Origin: Glycine soja
Taxonomy: Eukaryota > Streptophyta > Magnoliopsida > Fabales > Fabaceae
Direction of reading: 5' to 3'
DNA: 64,000 nt
Assembly (NCBI RefSeq): GCF_004193775.1
Contig: NC_041021.1
Span: 19,188,632-19,252,631, forward strand
This document shows, in pieces, positions 46,999 through 57,530 of the stretch (the stretch's first letter is position 1; the number at the start of each line of letters is the position of its first letter). The translations under genes and the position numbers were made by a program. Under the pieces are notes generated by a model. It ran no database searches and was not told the origin of the DNA. It saw only the letters and a program-made list of their open reading frames with translations.

Positions 46999-48610
46999 TG
47001 TCGCAACATGCCCTTTTGCGGGCGAGCGAAGGCGAGGCTCACGGGTGCACTTTCCAAAGGAGGAAAGATGCGCGGAGTCGCCACCAACGTTTATTTGTGG
47101 AAAACGTCAGAAAAACCGAAGGAAACCGGTCAAAATAAAAATTCTAAGTTCGGGAGTTGTATTTACGTTTGAGGAAGGTATTAGCACCTCTTACGTTTGT
47201 CTCAAAGGACAACAACCTATTTTTTAGAATTGTGAAATTGTGTTATCTTAACTTTTATTTCTTTTTATTTTTTGAGGTCGACAAAAGCGGGGCTTTTGCT
47301 CCTGCGTACCCTCCATCAAAGAGGAAATCAGACCTATGTAGTTCTTTCTTAAGGGTGAATCAAGCGATTCTTTTTACTTGGAAGGTGATCATTTTAAGGC
47401 GTTGGACCTTAAAAGTGATCCATTTACTTGGTAAGAAAAACTGAGATATTGAACTTTCAAACCCTATTTAGTGACCTTTTTGTGGACGAGCTTGACTAGG
47501 CGAGTTGGTTTTAGCCTTAGTTTCACTTTAGTTATTAGTCAATTCAATTAAGAATGAGAAATCCCAAAGAGAAAGCGTCCGATTGATTTTTCGCTTTATT
47601 TTACTAAAAAGATATTTTTTATTATTATATTATTATTTTACCTCTTTTTTGATTTCCAACGTGGTTACGGCACGACCGAACGGTCGGAATTCATTTTAAC
47701 AGAAACTAACGGATGATACAATTCAAATGATCGGTGGAAATTTATTTTATTTTTAGATTAGGCGAGAAACGACTTAAATAAATGACTGAAGCACGTCAAA
47801 AGGGGGTACGGAAAGTAAATGAAAACGAGAATAAAAATACATGAAACGAAATGTGGACCACCACGGGTACATAGAATGAATTGAAAAGCTCGATTTGAGG
47901 TACTTACCCGTTGAAGTCTGAAGAAAACGAAGAACGAACGATGAATGTTGAAGAAGGGTCAAAAATCTTCGCGTAATTACTCTGGGAAACGTTACGGAAG
48001 CGCCTCGGCTTGGATTTTCTTCACGGAAACAATTTTCCTCAGCAATTTCGAGAGAATCAGAAGTGCCAAGAAGGTTGAACGCCTTTTCCCTTCACTCCTC
48101 CCCCTATTTATAGCAAAATAGGGGAGGAGCTTGCCACCCAGCTCGCCCAGGCGAGCAAGGTTACTTCCTCCAGAAGCAACAGCTTTCTGGAGGAAGAATC
48201 TGGTAGGCCCAAGTGGGCCTGATTGCTATTTGTACCCCCCTTTTTTACTAAATGCACCCCCTTTACCTTTTTTGGTAATTCTTTTTCCGTAACGTTACGA
48301 AACTTTACGAATTTCGTAACGATACTTATTTTCCTTCCGTAAGGTTACGAATCTTCACGGATTATGTATTTACTCTTTTTTAGCTTTCGAAGAAGTTACG
48401 AAAACTCACGGATTGTGAAAAACACCTCCTTTCGATTTCCGTCACATTACGGAATTTTCACGGATCGCGTAAGCCTGCTTCCTTTTGATTTTTCAGCACG
48501 TCTCGGGACTTCACATATTGTGCAACAAAGGGTGCCCAGTATCTCGAAGCGGCCAATCAAAAGTTGTATATCATCAAATAATAATCCCCAGACGAAATTA
48601 GGGTATGACA
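46999..48610 (-). mobile_element. 3' LTR of Ogre-type element B
   Basis: 1612 bp, TGTCGCAACA ... GGGTATGACA. On the minus strand: GCTCGCCTGGGCGAGC (48156-48141), TATAAATA (48112-48105), leader, then the splice donor GGGTAAGTA (GT at 47907-47906). A clear homologue of LTR A, with diverged U3. The outer flank at its left is CACGC; the matching duplication would be outside the window. Confidence 0.9.
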
Positions 48611-48625
48611 GTTGCCCCTCTTTAC
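48611..48625 (-). other. Polypurine tract of Ogre B
   Basis: The minus strand reads GTAAAGAGGGGCAAC directly before the LTR start TGTCATACCC. Confidence 0.85.
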
Positions 48626-48879
48626 TTACCTCTCATCGGAGATAAGAGGAAAGCAAAGATAAGACATTGATTTCGTCCGTTCTGCCCTTTCCGTGATGAC
48701 GACTCTCGTCTCTACTCCTTCTTTTTCTTCTGCATAACACAAAACAAAATACAAACAACAACAAGAACAACGAATATAATATACATATACACATATACAC
48801 ATGTTTGGCGAAGGAACCGATCTGGAAAATAACAGAAAAACATATTTCCCAGTCACCAGAGGCTCCGCGCTTGATAATG

Positions 48880-50405
48880 GAGGACACATGAACAGCTCTA
48901 GGCAATGACATTCATGGGTCTCCGAATAAAAGTGGAGAATGGAGAATTGGCGAACAGCGCTAGGCAATGACATTCGCGGGGCTCCAGACTCGAAGGTGGA
49001 GGACACATGAACAGCGCTAGGCAATGACATTCATGGGGCTCAAAAAAAAGTGGAGAATGGAGGATTGCACTAGAGGGTCCACACTTAGGCAATCATGAAG
49101 CATAGCTTCAAACTCGAAGTTGGAGGACACATGAGCAGCGCTAGGCAATGACATTCATAGGGCTCCGAAAAAAGTGGAGAATGGAGAATTGGCGAACAGC
49201 GCTAGGCAATGACATTCGCGGGGCTCCAGACTCGAAGGTGGAGGACACATGAACAGTGCTAGGCAATGACATTCATGGGGCTCCGAAAAAAGTGGAGAAT
49301 GGAGGATTGCACTTGAGGGTCCACACTTAGGCAATCATGAAGCATAGCTCCAAACTTGAAGGTGGAGGACACATGAACAGCGCTAGGCAATGACATTCAT
49401 GGGGCTCCAAAAAAAGTAGAGAATGGAGGATTGCACTTGAGGGTCCACACTTAGGCAATCATGAAGCATAGCTCTAAACTAGAAGGTGGAGGACACATGA
49501 ACAGCGCTAGGCAATGACATTTACGGGGCTCTGAAAAAAGTGGAGAATGGAGAATTGGCGAACAACGCTAGGCAATGACATTCGCGGGGCTCCAGACTCG
49601 AAGGTGGAGGACACATGAACAGTGCTAGGCAATGACATTCATGGGGCTCCGAAAAAAGTGGAGAATGGAGGATTGCACTTGAGGGTCCACACTTAGGCAA
49701 TCATGAAGCATAGCTCCAAACTCGAAGGTGGAGGACACATGAACAGCGCTAGGCAATGACATTCATGGGGCTCCAAAAAAAGTAGAGAATGGAGGATTGC
49801 ACTTGAGGGTCCACACTTAGGCAATCATGAAGCATAGCTCTAAACTAGAAGGTGGAGGACACATGAACAGCGCTAGGCAATGACATTTACGGGGCTCTGA
49901 AAAAAGTGGAGAATGGAGAATTGGCGAACAACGCTAGGCAATGACATTCGCGGGGCTCCAGACTCGAAGGTGGAGGACACATGAACAGCGCTAGGCAATG
50001 ACATTCATGGGGCTTCAAAAAAAGTGGAGAATGGAGGATTGCACTTGAGGGTCCACACTTTGGCAATCATGAAGCATAGCTCCAAACTCGTAGATGGAGG
50101 ACACATGAACAACGCTAGGCAATGACATTCATGGGGCTCCGAAAAATGTGGAGAATGGAGGATTGCACTTGAGGGTCCACACTTAGGCAATCATGAAGCA
50201 TAGCTCCAAACTCGAAGGTGGAGGACACATGAACAGCGCTAGGCAATGACGTTCATGGGGCTCCGAAAAAAGTGGAGAATGGAGGATTGCACTTGAGGGT
50301 CCACACTTAGGCAATCATGAAGCATAGCTCCAAACTCGAAGGTGGAGGACACATGAACAGCGCTAGGCAATGACATTCATGGGGCTCCGAAAAAAGTGGA
50401 GAATG
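48880..50405 (-). repeat. Higher-order tandem repeats in the Ogre B 3' region
   Basis: About 13 units of 119-124 bp, each with GGAGGACACATGAACAGCG and GCTAGGCAATGACATTC. Two unit types alternate: X with GAATTGGCGAACAGCG and Y with GGATTGCACTTGAGGGTCC. The order is X Y X Y Y X Y Y X Y Y Y, so XYY forms a higher-order period; identical private variants (for example CTCTAAACTAGAAGG) recur 366 bp apart at 49471 and 49837. ORFs here are repeat artefacts. Confidence 0.9.
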
Positions 50406-52203
50406 GCAGGACCGAACGGTCCACCGGGTTTTTCCACCTAAAGGCAAACATGCTTTTTGCAAAGAAAAATAAATCCTTCGCGAGAGCACCATATCTTAGA
50501 GAAACAATATACTTGTGCTAAGGGTAATCTTCCTTGTAACCGAGAATGAAGGGCAGGATGTCAACTTTTAGCTTTTAAATGAACATGCAGGGGAAACATC
50601 GGGCTAAGCTGAAAATAAATCACTCATAGTGTATAAAACTCACACAGGCAAGTGTTTTATCCTATTCCCAAACCATAACTGCACCATGACTTTATTTTTC
50701 ACACGACTTCCTATCGAATCAAAGATCAAACGTACGGTCACGGACCAATAGGATTTTCTCGAGGGTAGTGTTTTTGGAGAGGAAGCTGGGTGTTTCGGTC
50801 TTTTCCTCTTTGCTCAGGTGGGGTGGGATATCGCCAGTCGAGAACGACCTTGAATGGCAATCTGAAGGGAAGAGACACCAAAATGGGTTTTCCTTTGCCG
50901 GCAGTCCCTTACCTTGCTGAAAATTTATCTGGTCTAAAGATCTTCCGTTCTCTTTCTTTCATTGATCGAGAATTGCCTCTTTTCCCTTTTTACTTCCTTT
51001 CGATCTTTGATCGGGAATCCTTCTTTCCTTTCTTTTGTTCTTTTCTTTATTTTCATCTTTTTCTTTTTCTTTCTTTCCATTTCTTCCTTTTCTTTCTTTT
51101 CACTTCTCCTTCCCGATCCCTTTCTTTGGGAAATTGGGTTTTAGCATTCTATTCGCTCTCCCTTGAGGAGATTCCACTGTCCTTCGCTTCGGGGAAGGAA
51201 TGAGGATTCTTTTTTATAGGCCAATGTTCAAAAAGGTCTAAGGTTGTGTTTCAATGGGGTCTTTTATCATGGGAACCCAATCTCGATATCTGGGGCGAAT
51301 CAAATTTGGGTGTCTAGGTGTCGATTTCGGACTGAACTTCCATATTATTCCATAAGGCACGCGTGACAATGATTATTTGAAAACAACGTGCAAAATTAGT
51401 CATGGCTACAGCCAGGTGGGCACTCAAGCAGCCCGTTTATGGCATTGTGATACTACGGTTGGGAATTTACACAAACAGACCCAATGTTTCCAAATTATGT
51501 TCTTTCATCAATTCAATGAATTCATCCATTCTTATCTCGGTTTATTCCGGAAAATAAACTCTTAGCATCAGTCCCTTGTTTCCAGAAGATACGTTTGCTC
51601 TTTACGAATGATTTATACTTCTTAACTATAACATGTCGACCTTCGCGGTCTTTCTTTCTTTTTCCTTTTTGTTTCATTTTTATATATTCACAAAATTATA
51701 CACATATGGTCCTTTATGAGGAAAACTTTCCTTTGTACATCTACATTCTTATACATGACAAACTTTTTATGTACACGCATTGGAACTCTTTCTCTTTACG
51801 TCACATGGTCTATATACAAACCCTATTTACGTTCAAAGATTTTTTCATTTTTCCCAACACACACTTATGGTTCATACAAAAGTTTCTTCATATACACTCG
51901 TTGCTCACACACACAAGAATTCCTTTCCACGCATCATTTACACACAAGAATCATTTTATACACACTTTCCTTTTACACATATATATAAATAAAAACCTTT
52001 TTCTTTTCTTTACGAACATGACTTTTATTCACAACGCTTCTTTCTTTTTATTAGGATTTTTTGGTTCATTTTATTTTTTAGGACGACATTCCTATATGAA
52101 AAACTCTACACGGTTTCGGAATTTCAACAAACATTATTGACAACAACGAAACAAGTACCGACGTAACAACTCAAACAATATGTATGTACAAAACAAAACT
52201 CAA
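50406..52203 (-). mobile_element. Ogre B 3' untranslated region
   Basis: Noncoding sequence homologous to 6280-6800 of Ogre C in the opposite orientation (for example the GATCTTTGATCGGGAA block near 51000 and the CACACAGGCAAGTGTTTTATCC segment near 50640). Pyrimidine-rich at 50950-52080. The plus-strand ORFs 50790-51203 and 51595-52140 read through this composition bias and are not taken as genes. Confidence 0.6.
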
Positions 52204-52289
52204 TCAACACGAAATAAATGTTAGTCCCTTAGTCAAACAAAAATAAGATGATATATAACAAGAAAAATGGAAACAAAAAGAAATATGGA

Positions 52290-53549
52290 TCAAGGGATCT
52301 CCCAATAATGTGGCCCCGCTCCCTCCTAAGAAATCAAGTAAATCGGTCATCTCCTCATCCTCGCGGGCCTCATCTGCCTCGTCGGGAGCCTCTGCTAGTG
52401 CCTCTCCTGCCCGGGCCTCAGGCCAATCTCCAGGCCATGCGACCTCTGCCCTGAACTGGTCCGGAGTAGGGCACGGAAAAGAAGTAAAACCCTGGCTCTG
52501 CAGGCTGAGGCTCAACTGGTAAAGACAATCATGGGTCTGTACATGCGCCCGGTGGTTGGCCGCCTGCTGGCGAACCAAATGCCGCAAATACTGCTCCGTG
52601 TCAAACGATCCAGCTGGGCCAGCCTGATGAGGTGGCGGCGCGTCTGCGGCCTGCGGAGCAAATACTGTCTCTGTGTGCAATACTTCTCAATGAAAGCTCG
52701 GGTGATGGGCGGCCGAATCACCCTGTTAGGTGCGACGGGGGCTCCGAATGACTGGCAGAGTCCTGTGATCAAAGCGAGAAATCCCAGGGCCCTGTTGGAC
52801 TTATCTGGGTCCAGAGGGTGCCTGGTAGGCGCCATACCTGCAAATAGATAGATGGCATCAACGATTAACTGAGCCACGTGAATGCTCATCCGTGTCAGGA
52901 TGGCGTACACCAGCTGACACTTCGGCAGGGGGAGGTCAGAATTATGATCGCTGGGCTGGATGTTGTTGAGCAGCAAAGTCATCCAGATCAGAGTCAGGGT
53001 GGTCATGTTGGTGCGCATGATCCGCACCCGTCTTCCAGCAGCAGTCCGGGCAAAATCCTACCCCGGTATACATAGCAACTGGGCGATGGCCTCCTCATCG
53101 AACCCATCGGACCGGTTCCTCCTCTAGCCATACTCGCATTCCTGGCCCTCTTCCAGCACTAAAGGGTATCCCAGGAACTGGCTGAGAGCATCCGCATCGA
53201 ACGGGATCCACTGACCCCTCACCCAGGATCGCATATCTCGCACGCCCTCCTCTGTAGGCCAAGCATTAGCATAAAATTCGAGGACTATGTCTGGGTCGAA
53301 CTTGGCCATGGGGGTAACCAGTGATGCCCACCGCCGGCGAACTATCTCCTCCTAGAAGTCGGTATACTCGTTGTCCCTGAGCTGGACACGTCGCTCCCGG
53401 AGGAATGACCATCCCTTGATGGCCTCGTAGCGCTGCTGGTGCTCAGCACTCCTAAAACGGTGGCTGTCATATTCGAGAGCAGAACTGGTTCCTTCAGCCG
53501 CTTTATCCTTCCTAGATCTCTTTGAGGCAAGCTTCCTCGGGGCCATTTC
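52290..53549 (-). pseudogene. Accessory ORF of Ogre B (plant transposon protein-like)
   Basis: Minus-strand ORF starting MAPRKLASKRSRKDKAAEG (ATG 53546) directly after a splice acceptor. A basic N-terminus is followed by LEFYANAWPTEEGVRDM, VRGQWIPFDADALSQFLG and a helical part (LPKCQLVYAILTRMSIHVAQL), then an acidic end (EAPDEADEAREDEEM). These blocks match the 'putative plant transposon protein' family and resemble the ORF in the SIRE-type element. In-frame stops lie at 53352, 53124 and about 53060, and a frameshift near 52682. The exact 3' end is uncertain. Function unknown; location after pol is shared with the SIRE ORF. Confidence 0.65.
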
Positions 53550-54607
53550 CTGCGAGAACAAACATTTAGAAGTTAGTTTTACAAGATAATGCTTATCTTA
53601 ACGCAAAAAAAAAATGTCATGCTAATCCCTCCGGTTTAGAACGAACTCATGCGTACGTTTTAAAGTAACACATTTATGCACATGCGTATGTGTAGAATAT
53701 CCTACTATTTATATCAACATAGAGGCCATCCAACACATTCTAGTTGTCATACATATATATGCATTTGAAAAGAACAAACATTCTCACGCTCAAGGCATTG
53801 CGTCAAAATTTACACTTAACTATGTCCTAAATATTTGCTATCACAAACTACCTACACACACTCGAAATATATATACCATACAAACTTTCATTGTTTCACT
53901 CACACTTACGCATATTGGCAAGCTATTTACATTATGCACATACTTGCATTCAAAAGGGAATCCCGTGCTATCATACATTCATTTAGGAAGCGACCTCAAT
54001 ATTCATTCACCCTTTGCAAAGAATTTCATGCCCCTTATATTTACCTATGTATACACACTATTGCAAGGTGTTTTCCACGCTACCTCTATGCAAAGTATCA
54101 AACATGGGGCAGCCCAAATTCGAGCAAAAACTCTCACAAGCAAGTCCTAATTTTCATGCTTTTCTAATTCTAAAACCAAATTTTGGATTCCTAGCCATAA
54201 GCATGTTTCCTTGCATTGAAGCTACAAGTTTGGGTTCCTAAGCTTGGAATTGCATTTGGGCACCTATTTTGAATCTCCTATGCTGTACCTACATATAAGA
54301 AACAGTCCCACTCTCCCAATTTTACAAAATCATATTCATATATCATTGGGGCATTTCACCGAGCACTTGGTGGGCGCACGTTTGGACATAAATTGCAAGA
54401 GAATGGGGGCAATGTGGCATGCCCCATTGCTTCAGAATACAGCATAGGCCTAAGGCCTTCTCATTCAAATCCTCAACTCAAGAAATCAAGCATAAAAACA
54501 AACCAAAACTGCCCCACAAATATAAGCACGTTCTCACAATTTAGAGTACCAAAAGATGAAGAAAACACACCAATGGGAAGCTAAAAACTCAAGGATTGAA
54601 TACTTAC
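53550..54607 (-). other. Putative leader intron before the Ogre B accessory ORF
   Basis: On the minus strand CAAGTAAGTATTC gives a donor (GT at 54607-54606) and TGTTTGTTCTCGCAG an acceptor (AG at 53551-53550), with the ATG three bases into the next exon. The 1058-bp interval is AT-rich and noncoding. The donor resembles those in the LTRs of the same family (CGGTAAGT). Inferred; no transcript data. Confidence 0.55.
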
Positions 54608-54830
54608 TTGTTGGAGTGAGTAATAACACCAAAAATGAAAGCAAAATGCAACCAAAAGTGACTTGGGGGAGCAAAACCCGCAAGCCTTCGTGAATCCTCT
54701 CTTTTGAATGAGGGGGGGGGGAGTTTTGGGTATAAAAACGTTCCCCTCCCTCGTTTTTATATTTTGAAGTGCAGGGGTTGCTCGCCCAGGCGAGCTCAGC
54801 TCGCCCAGGCGAGCTAACCTGCCATTTTTA
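54608..54830 (-). promoter_or_regulatory. Putative internal promoter of Ogre B
   Basis: Two copies of the 16-bp inverted repeat GCTCGCCTGGGCGAGC (54814-54799 and 54795-54780, 19 bp apart) lie 18 bp upstream of a TATA box (TATAAAAA, 54761-54754) on the minus strand. A G-rich run, a leader and the splice donor at 54607 follow. The same order of motif, TATA, leader and donor is seen in LTRs A and B. Confidence 0.6.
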
Positions 54831-55503
54831 TTTTATTTTTTAAAAAGGGGAAACATTAACCATGCCTCCCCATCCCCTTAAGGGTTAGTGTTTGCCTACT
54901 TGAACCCATTTAAATTAGAATTAGGCGTCGATTATTTATTTAAAACAAAAAGAAACTGTGAATTCAAAGGATACTGGGTTGCCTTGCAGCGACGTCCTCT
55001 GCTTGTCTAGTGCCGGGAAGAGATGACGGTCGGTCGTGACCCTATCCCCCATTTGCCCCCATCCCTATGTACCTGCAAGTAGGAGACAAAAAATGTGTGG
55101 CCAATCGTGACCGGTCATCGTCTTACCTTGGTTGACATCCGCTGTCAACTTGTCTCGACATCTGACCGTGGCCTAAGATGATTCTGCCCCTGTTACCACA
55201 AGATATGCATGTGTATGTGCATGTATGAATGTTCCTAATGCGATGATTTTCTTAGTGAAGGCCGGTTAGGTTCAATTTTAATTAAACATTTGGGGCACCC
55301 CATGAACCAAAGCGAAGAGGGCTCAGGTGATTATAAACTAACACAAGGTTTAAAACCAAAGGGAGGACTGAAACCTAACCCATTTCCTCTTCTTTTAAAG
55401 AAACGAGACAAATACAGAGGAAGGGAATCCCTGGAGGAAACCAAGAAGAACAAAAACTCAAAAGTAAAAGAACACGCAACGGTCCTCTCGATTGCCCCAG
55501 ACT
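54831..55503 (-). other. Spacer between Ogre B pol and the internal promoter
   Basis: Noncoding. A segment near 54957-55030 resembles the insert in the pararetroviral RT (3900-3980). No ORF or RNA gene seen; the plus-strand ORF at 55290-55523 is purine-rich and antisense to the end of pol. Confidence 0.5.
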
Positions 55504-57530
55504 TCAAGCGTAATATCGTTTAACTACATCAGAGTTCACGGGCGAGAGTAGCTCCTCGCCATCCATGTGGGTGAGTGTTAGAGCACCCCCAGAAAAAGCT
55601 CTTTTCACCACAAAAGGTCCTTCATAATTCGGGGCCCACTTGCCTCGATTATCCTTAACAGTGTGGGACATCTTCTTCAGCACGAGGTCCCCCTCATTGA
55701 ACTTGCGCGGACGTACCTTTTTGTCGAATGCGTTCTTTATCCTTCGTTGATATAGACGCCCATGGCTCATGGCTGCCAGACGCTTACCTTCAATAAGATT
55801 GAGTTGGTTGTAGCGTGCTTGGGCCCACTCTGATTCTTCTAGGCCTGACTCCACTATTATCCTCTGAGAAGGAACCTCCACCTCAAATGGGAGTACTGCT
55901 TCCATCCCATAAACCAAGGAATACGGTGTTGCCCCAGTAGAAGTTCGTACCGAGGTTCTATATCCGTGCAGGGCGAAAGGCAACATCTCATGCCAATCTT
56001 TGTATGACACTGTCATCTTCTGAACAATCTTCTTAATATTTTTATTCACAGCCTCTACAGCCCCATCCATCTTTGGCCGATAAGGGGTGGAGTTATGATG
56101 CTGGATCTTGAAATCCTCGCACATTTCCTGCATCATCTTGTTGTTCAGATTGGTGCCATTGTCAGTAATGATCTTCCTAGGGAGTCCGTATCGACAAATC
56201 AGCTCCCTCTTGATGAATCTGACTACTACACTCCTCGTGACATTAGTATAAGAAGCCGCTTCGACCCATTTGGTGAAGTAATCTATCGCCACAAGAATGA
56301 AGCGGTGACCGTTCGACGCTTTGGGTTCGATGGCCCCAATGACATCTATTCCCCACATGGAAAAAGGCCAAGGGGTGGACATAACATTCAAAGGATGTGG
56401 CGGAACATTGACATTGTCCGCGTATGCCTGACATTTATGACATTTCCTTACATGAGCGCAGCAATCGCTTTCCATAGTGAGCCAGTAATAACCGGCCCTA
56501 AGGATTTTTCTGGCCATAGCATGCCCATTGGCGTGTGTTCCAAATGAACCCTCGTGGATTTCCTCAATCATGAAATTCGCCTCCTTGGCATCTACGCATC
56601 GTAGGAGGGTCATGTCATGGTTTCATTTGTACAGGATGGTACCACTTACAAAGAAACCAGTAGCCAATCTCCTTAACGTCCTTTTGTCATTGTCAGAAAT
56701 CCCTGGTGGGTATTCTTTGTTCTCGACATATTGTTTGATGTCGAAATACCACGGTTTCCCATCTCGCTCTTCCTCTATTGCATAACAATATGCCGGCCTG
56801 CCCTGAGATTTGAATTCGATGTACGGCAGATCCCCGTGTGGGGCAAATTGAAACATGGACGCCAGGGTGGCTAATGCATCAGCCATTTGATTCTCTTCCC
56901 GAGGTATGTGGTGGAAAGAAATGTTTTCAAAGTACTTGGCTAACCTCAAGATGTGAGTTTGATAGGGTATCAACTTCGGATCCCTAGTTTCCCATTCTCC
57001 TTTCAACTGGCGTATCACCAAAGCTGAGTCTCCATACACCTTGAGTAGTTTTACATCAAAATCAATGGCCACCTGAACCCCAAGGGCGCATGCTTCGTAC
57101 TCGGCCATATTGTTGGTACAATCAAAACCTAACCGAGCCGTGAAAGGAATACACTGATCATCCGGGGATACCAGGACTGCCCCTACTCCGTGGCCCAAAG
57201 CATTAGATGCCCCATCGAAGAAAACAATCCATTTGTCTATGTCCTCGTGCGTCCGTTTCTCTTCGAACAGGGCCATGATATCTTCATCTGGGAACTCAGG
57301 GTGCATTGGTCGATAATCCTGGAGGGGTTGCTGGGCCAAATAATCGGCCAAGGTGCTTCCCCTTACCACCTTTTGGGTGACGTAAACGATATCGAATTCA
57401 GATAATAGCACCTGCCACCTAGCGATTCGTCCTGTGAGGGCCGATTTCTCAAAGATGTATTTCACGGGATCCATTTTGGAAATAAGCCACGTGGTATGGC
57501 TGAGCATGTACTGCCTAAGCCGATGTGATG
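55504..57530 (-). pseudogene. Ogre B pol: RT/RNase H end, second RNase H, integrase
   Basis: One minus-strand frame from the Tekay junction (57530) to the stop at 55504, with a single TGA at 56625-56623. It begins inside the RT-linked RNase H (HRLRQYMLSHTTW), then a second, archaeal-type RNase H: Asp in IVFFDGAS, Glu in NNMAEYEA, Asp in KVYGDSAL, Asp in NQMADALA. Integrase follows with the HHCC finger (HEGSFGTHANGHAMA ... CHKCQAY), Asp in WGIDVIG, Asp in ITDNGTNL and Glu in DGAVEAVNK. The domain order RT-RH-aRH-INT defines Tat/Ogre. Removing the one stop would leave an intact frame, so this copy is rather young. Confidence 0.9.

Larger units (their letters stand above)
46999..57530 (-). mobile_element. 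Ogre-type element B (truncated by a Tekay LTR)
   Basis: Minus-strand order from right: end of RT and its RNase H, a second archaeal-type RNase H, integrase, stop; internal promoter and leader intron; accessory ORF; 3' region with tandem repeats; polypurine tract; 3' LTR. The second RNase H between RT-RH and integrase marks the Tat/Ogre lineage of Ty3/gypsy. The remainder of RT, protease, gag and 5' LTR should lie beyond the Tekay-like element, outside the window. Confidence 0.85.

Noticed and set aside
48626..49030. 134-codon minus-strand ORF
   Set aside because: Runs through the polypurine tract and into tandem repeats of Ogre B; the peptide repeats with the DNA unit.
51595..52140. 181-codon plus-strand ORF
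   Set aside because: Lies antisense in the pyrimidine-rich 3' region of Ogre B; composition explains the open frame.
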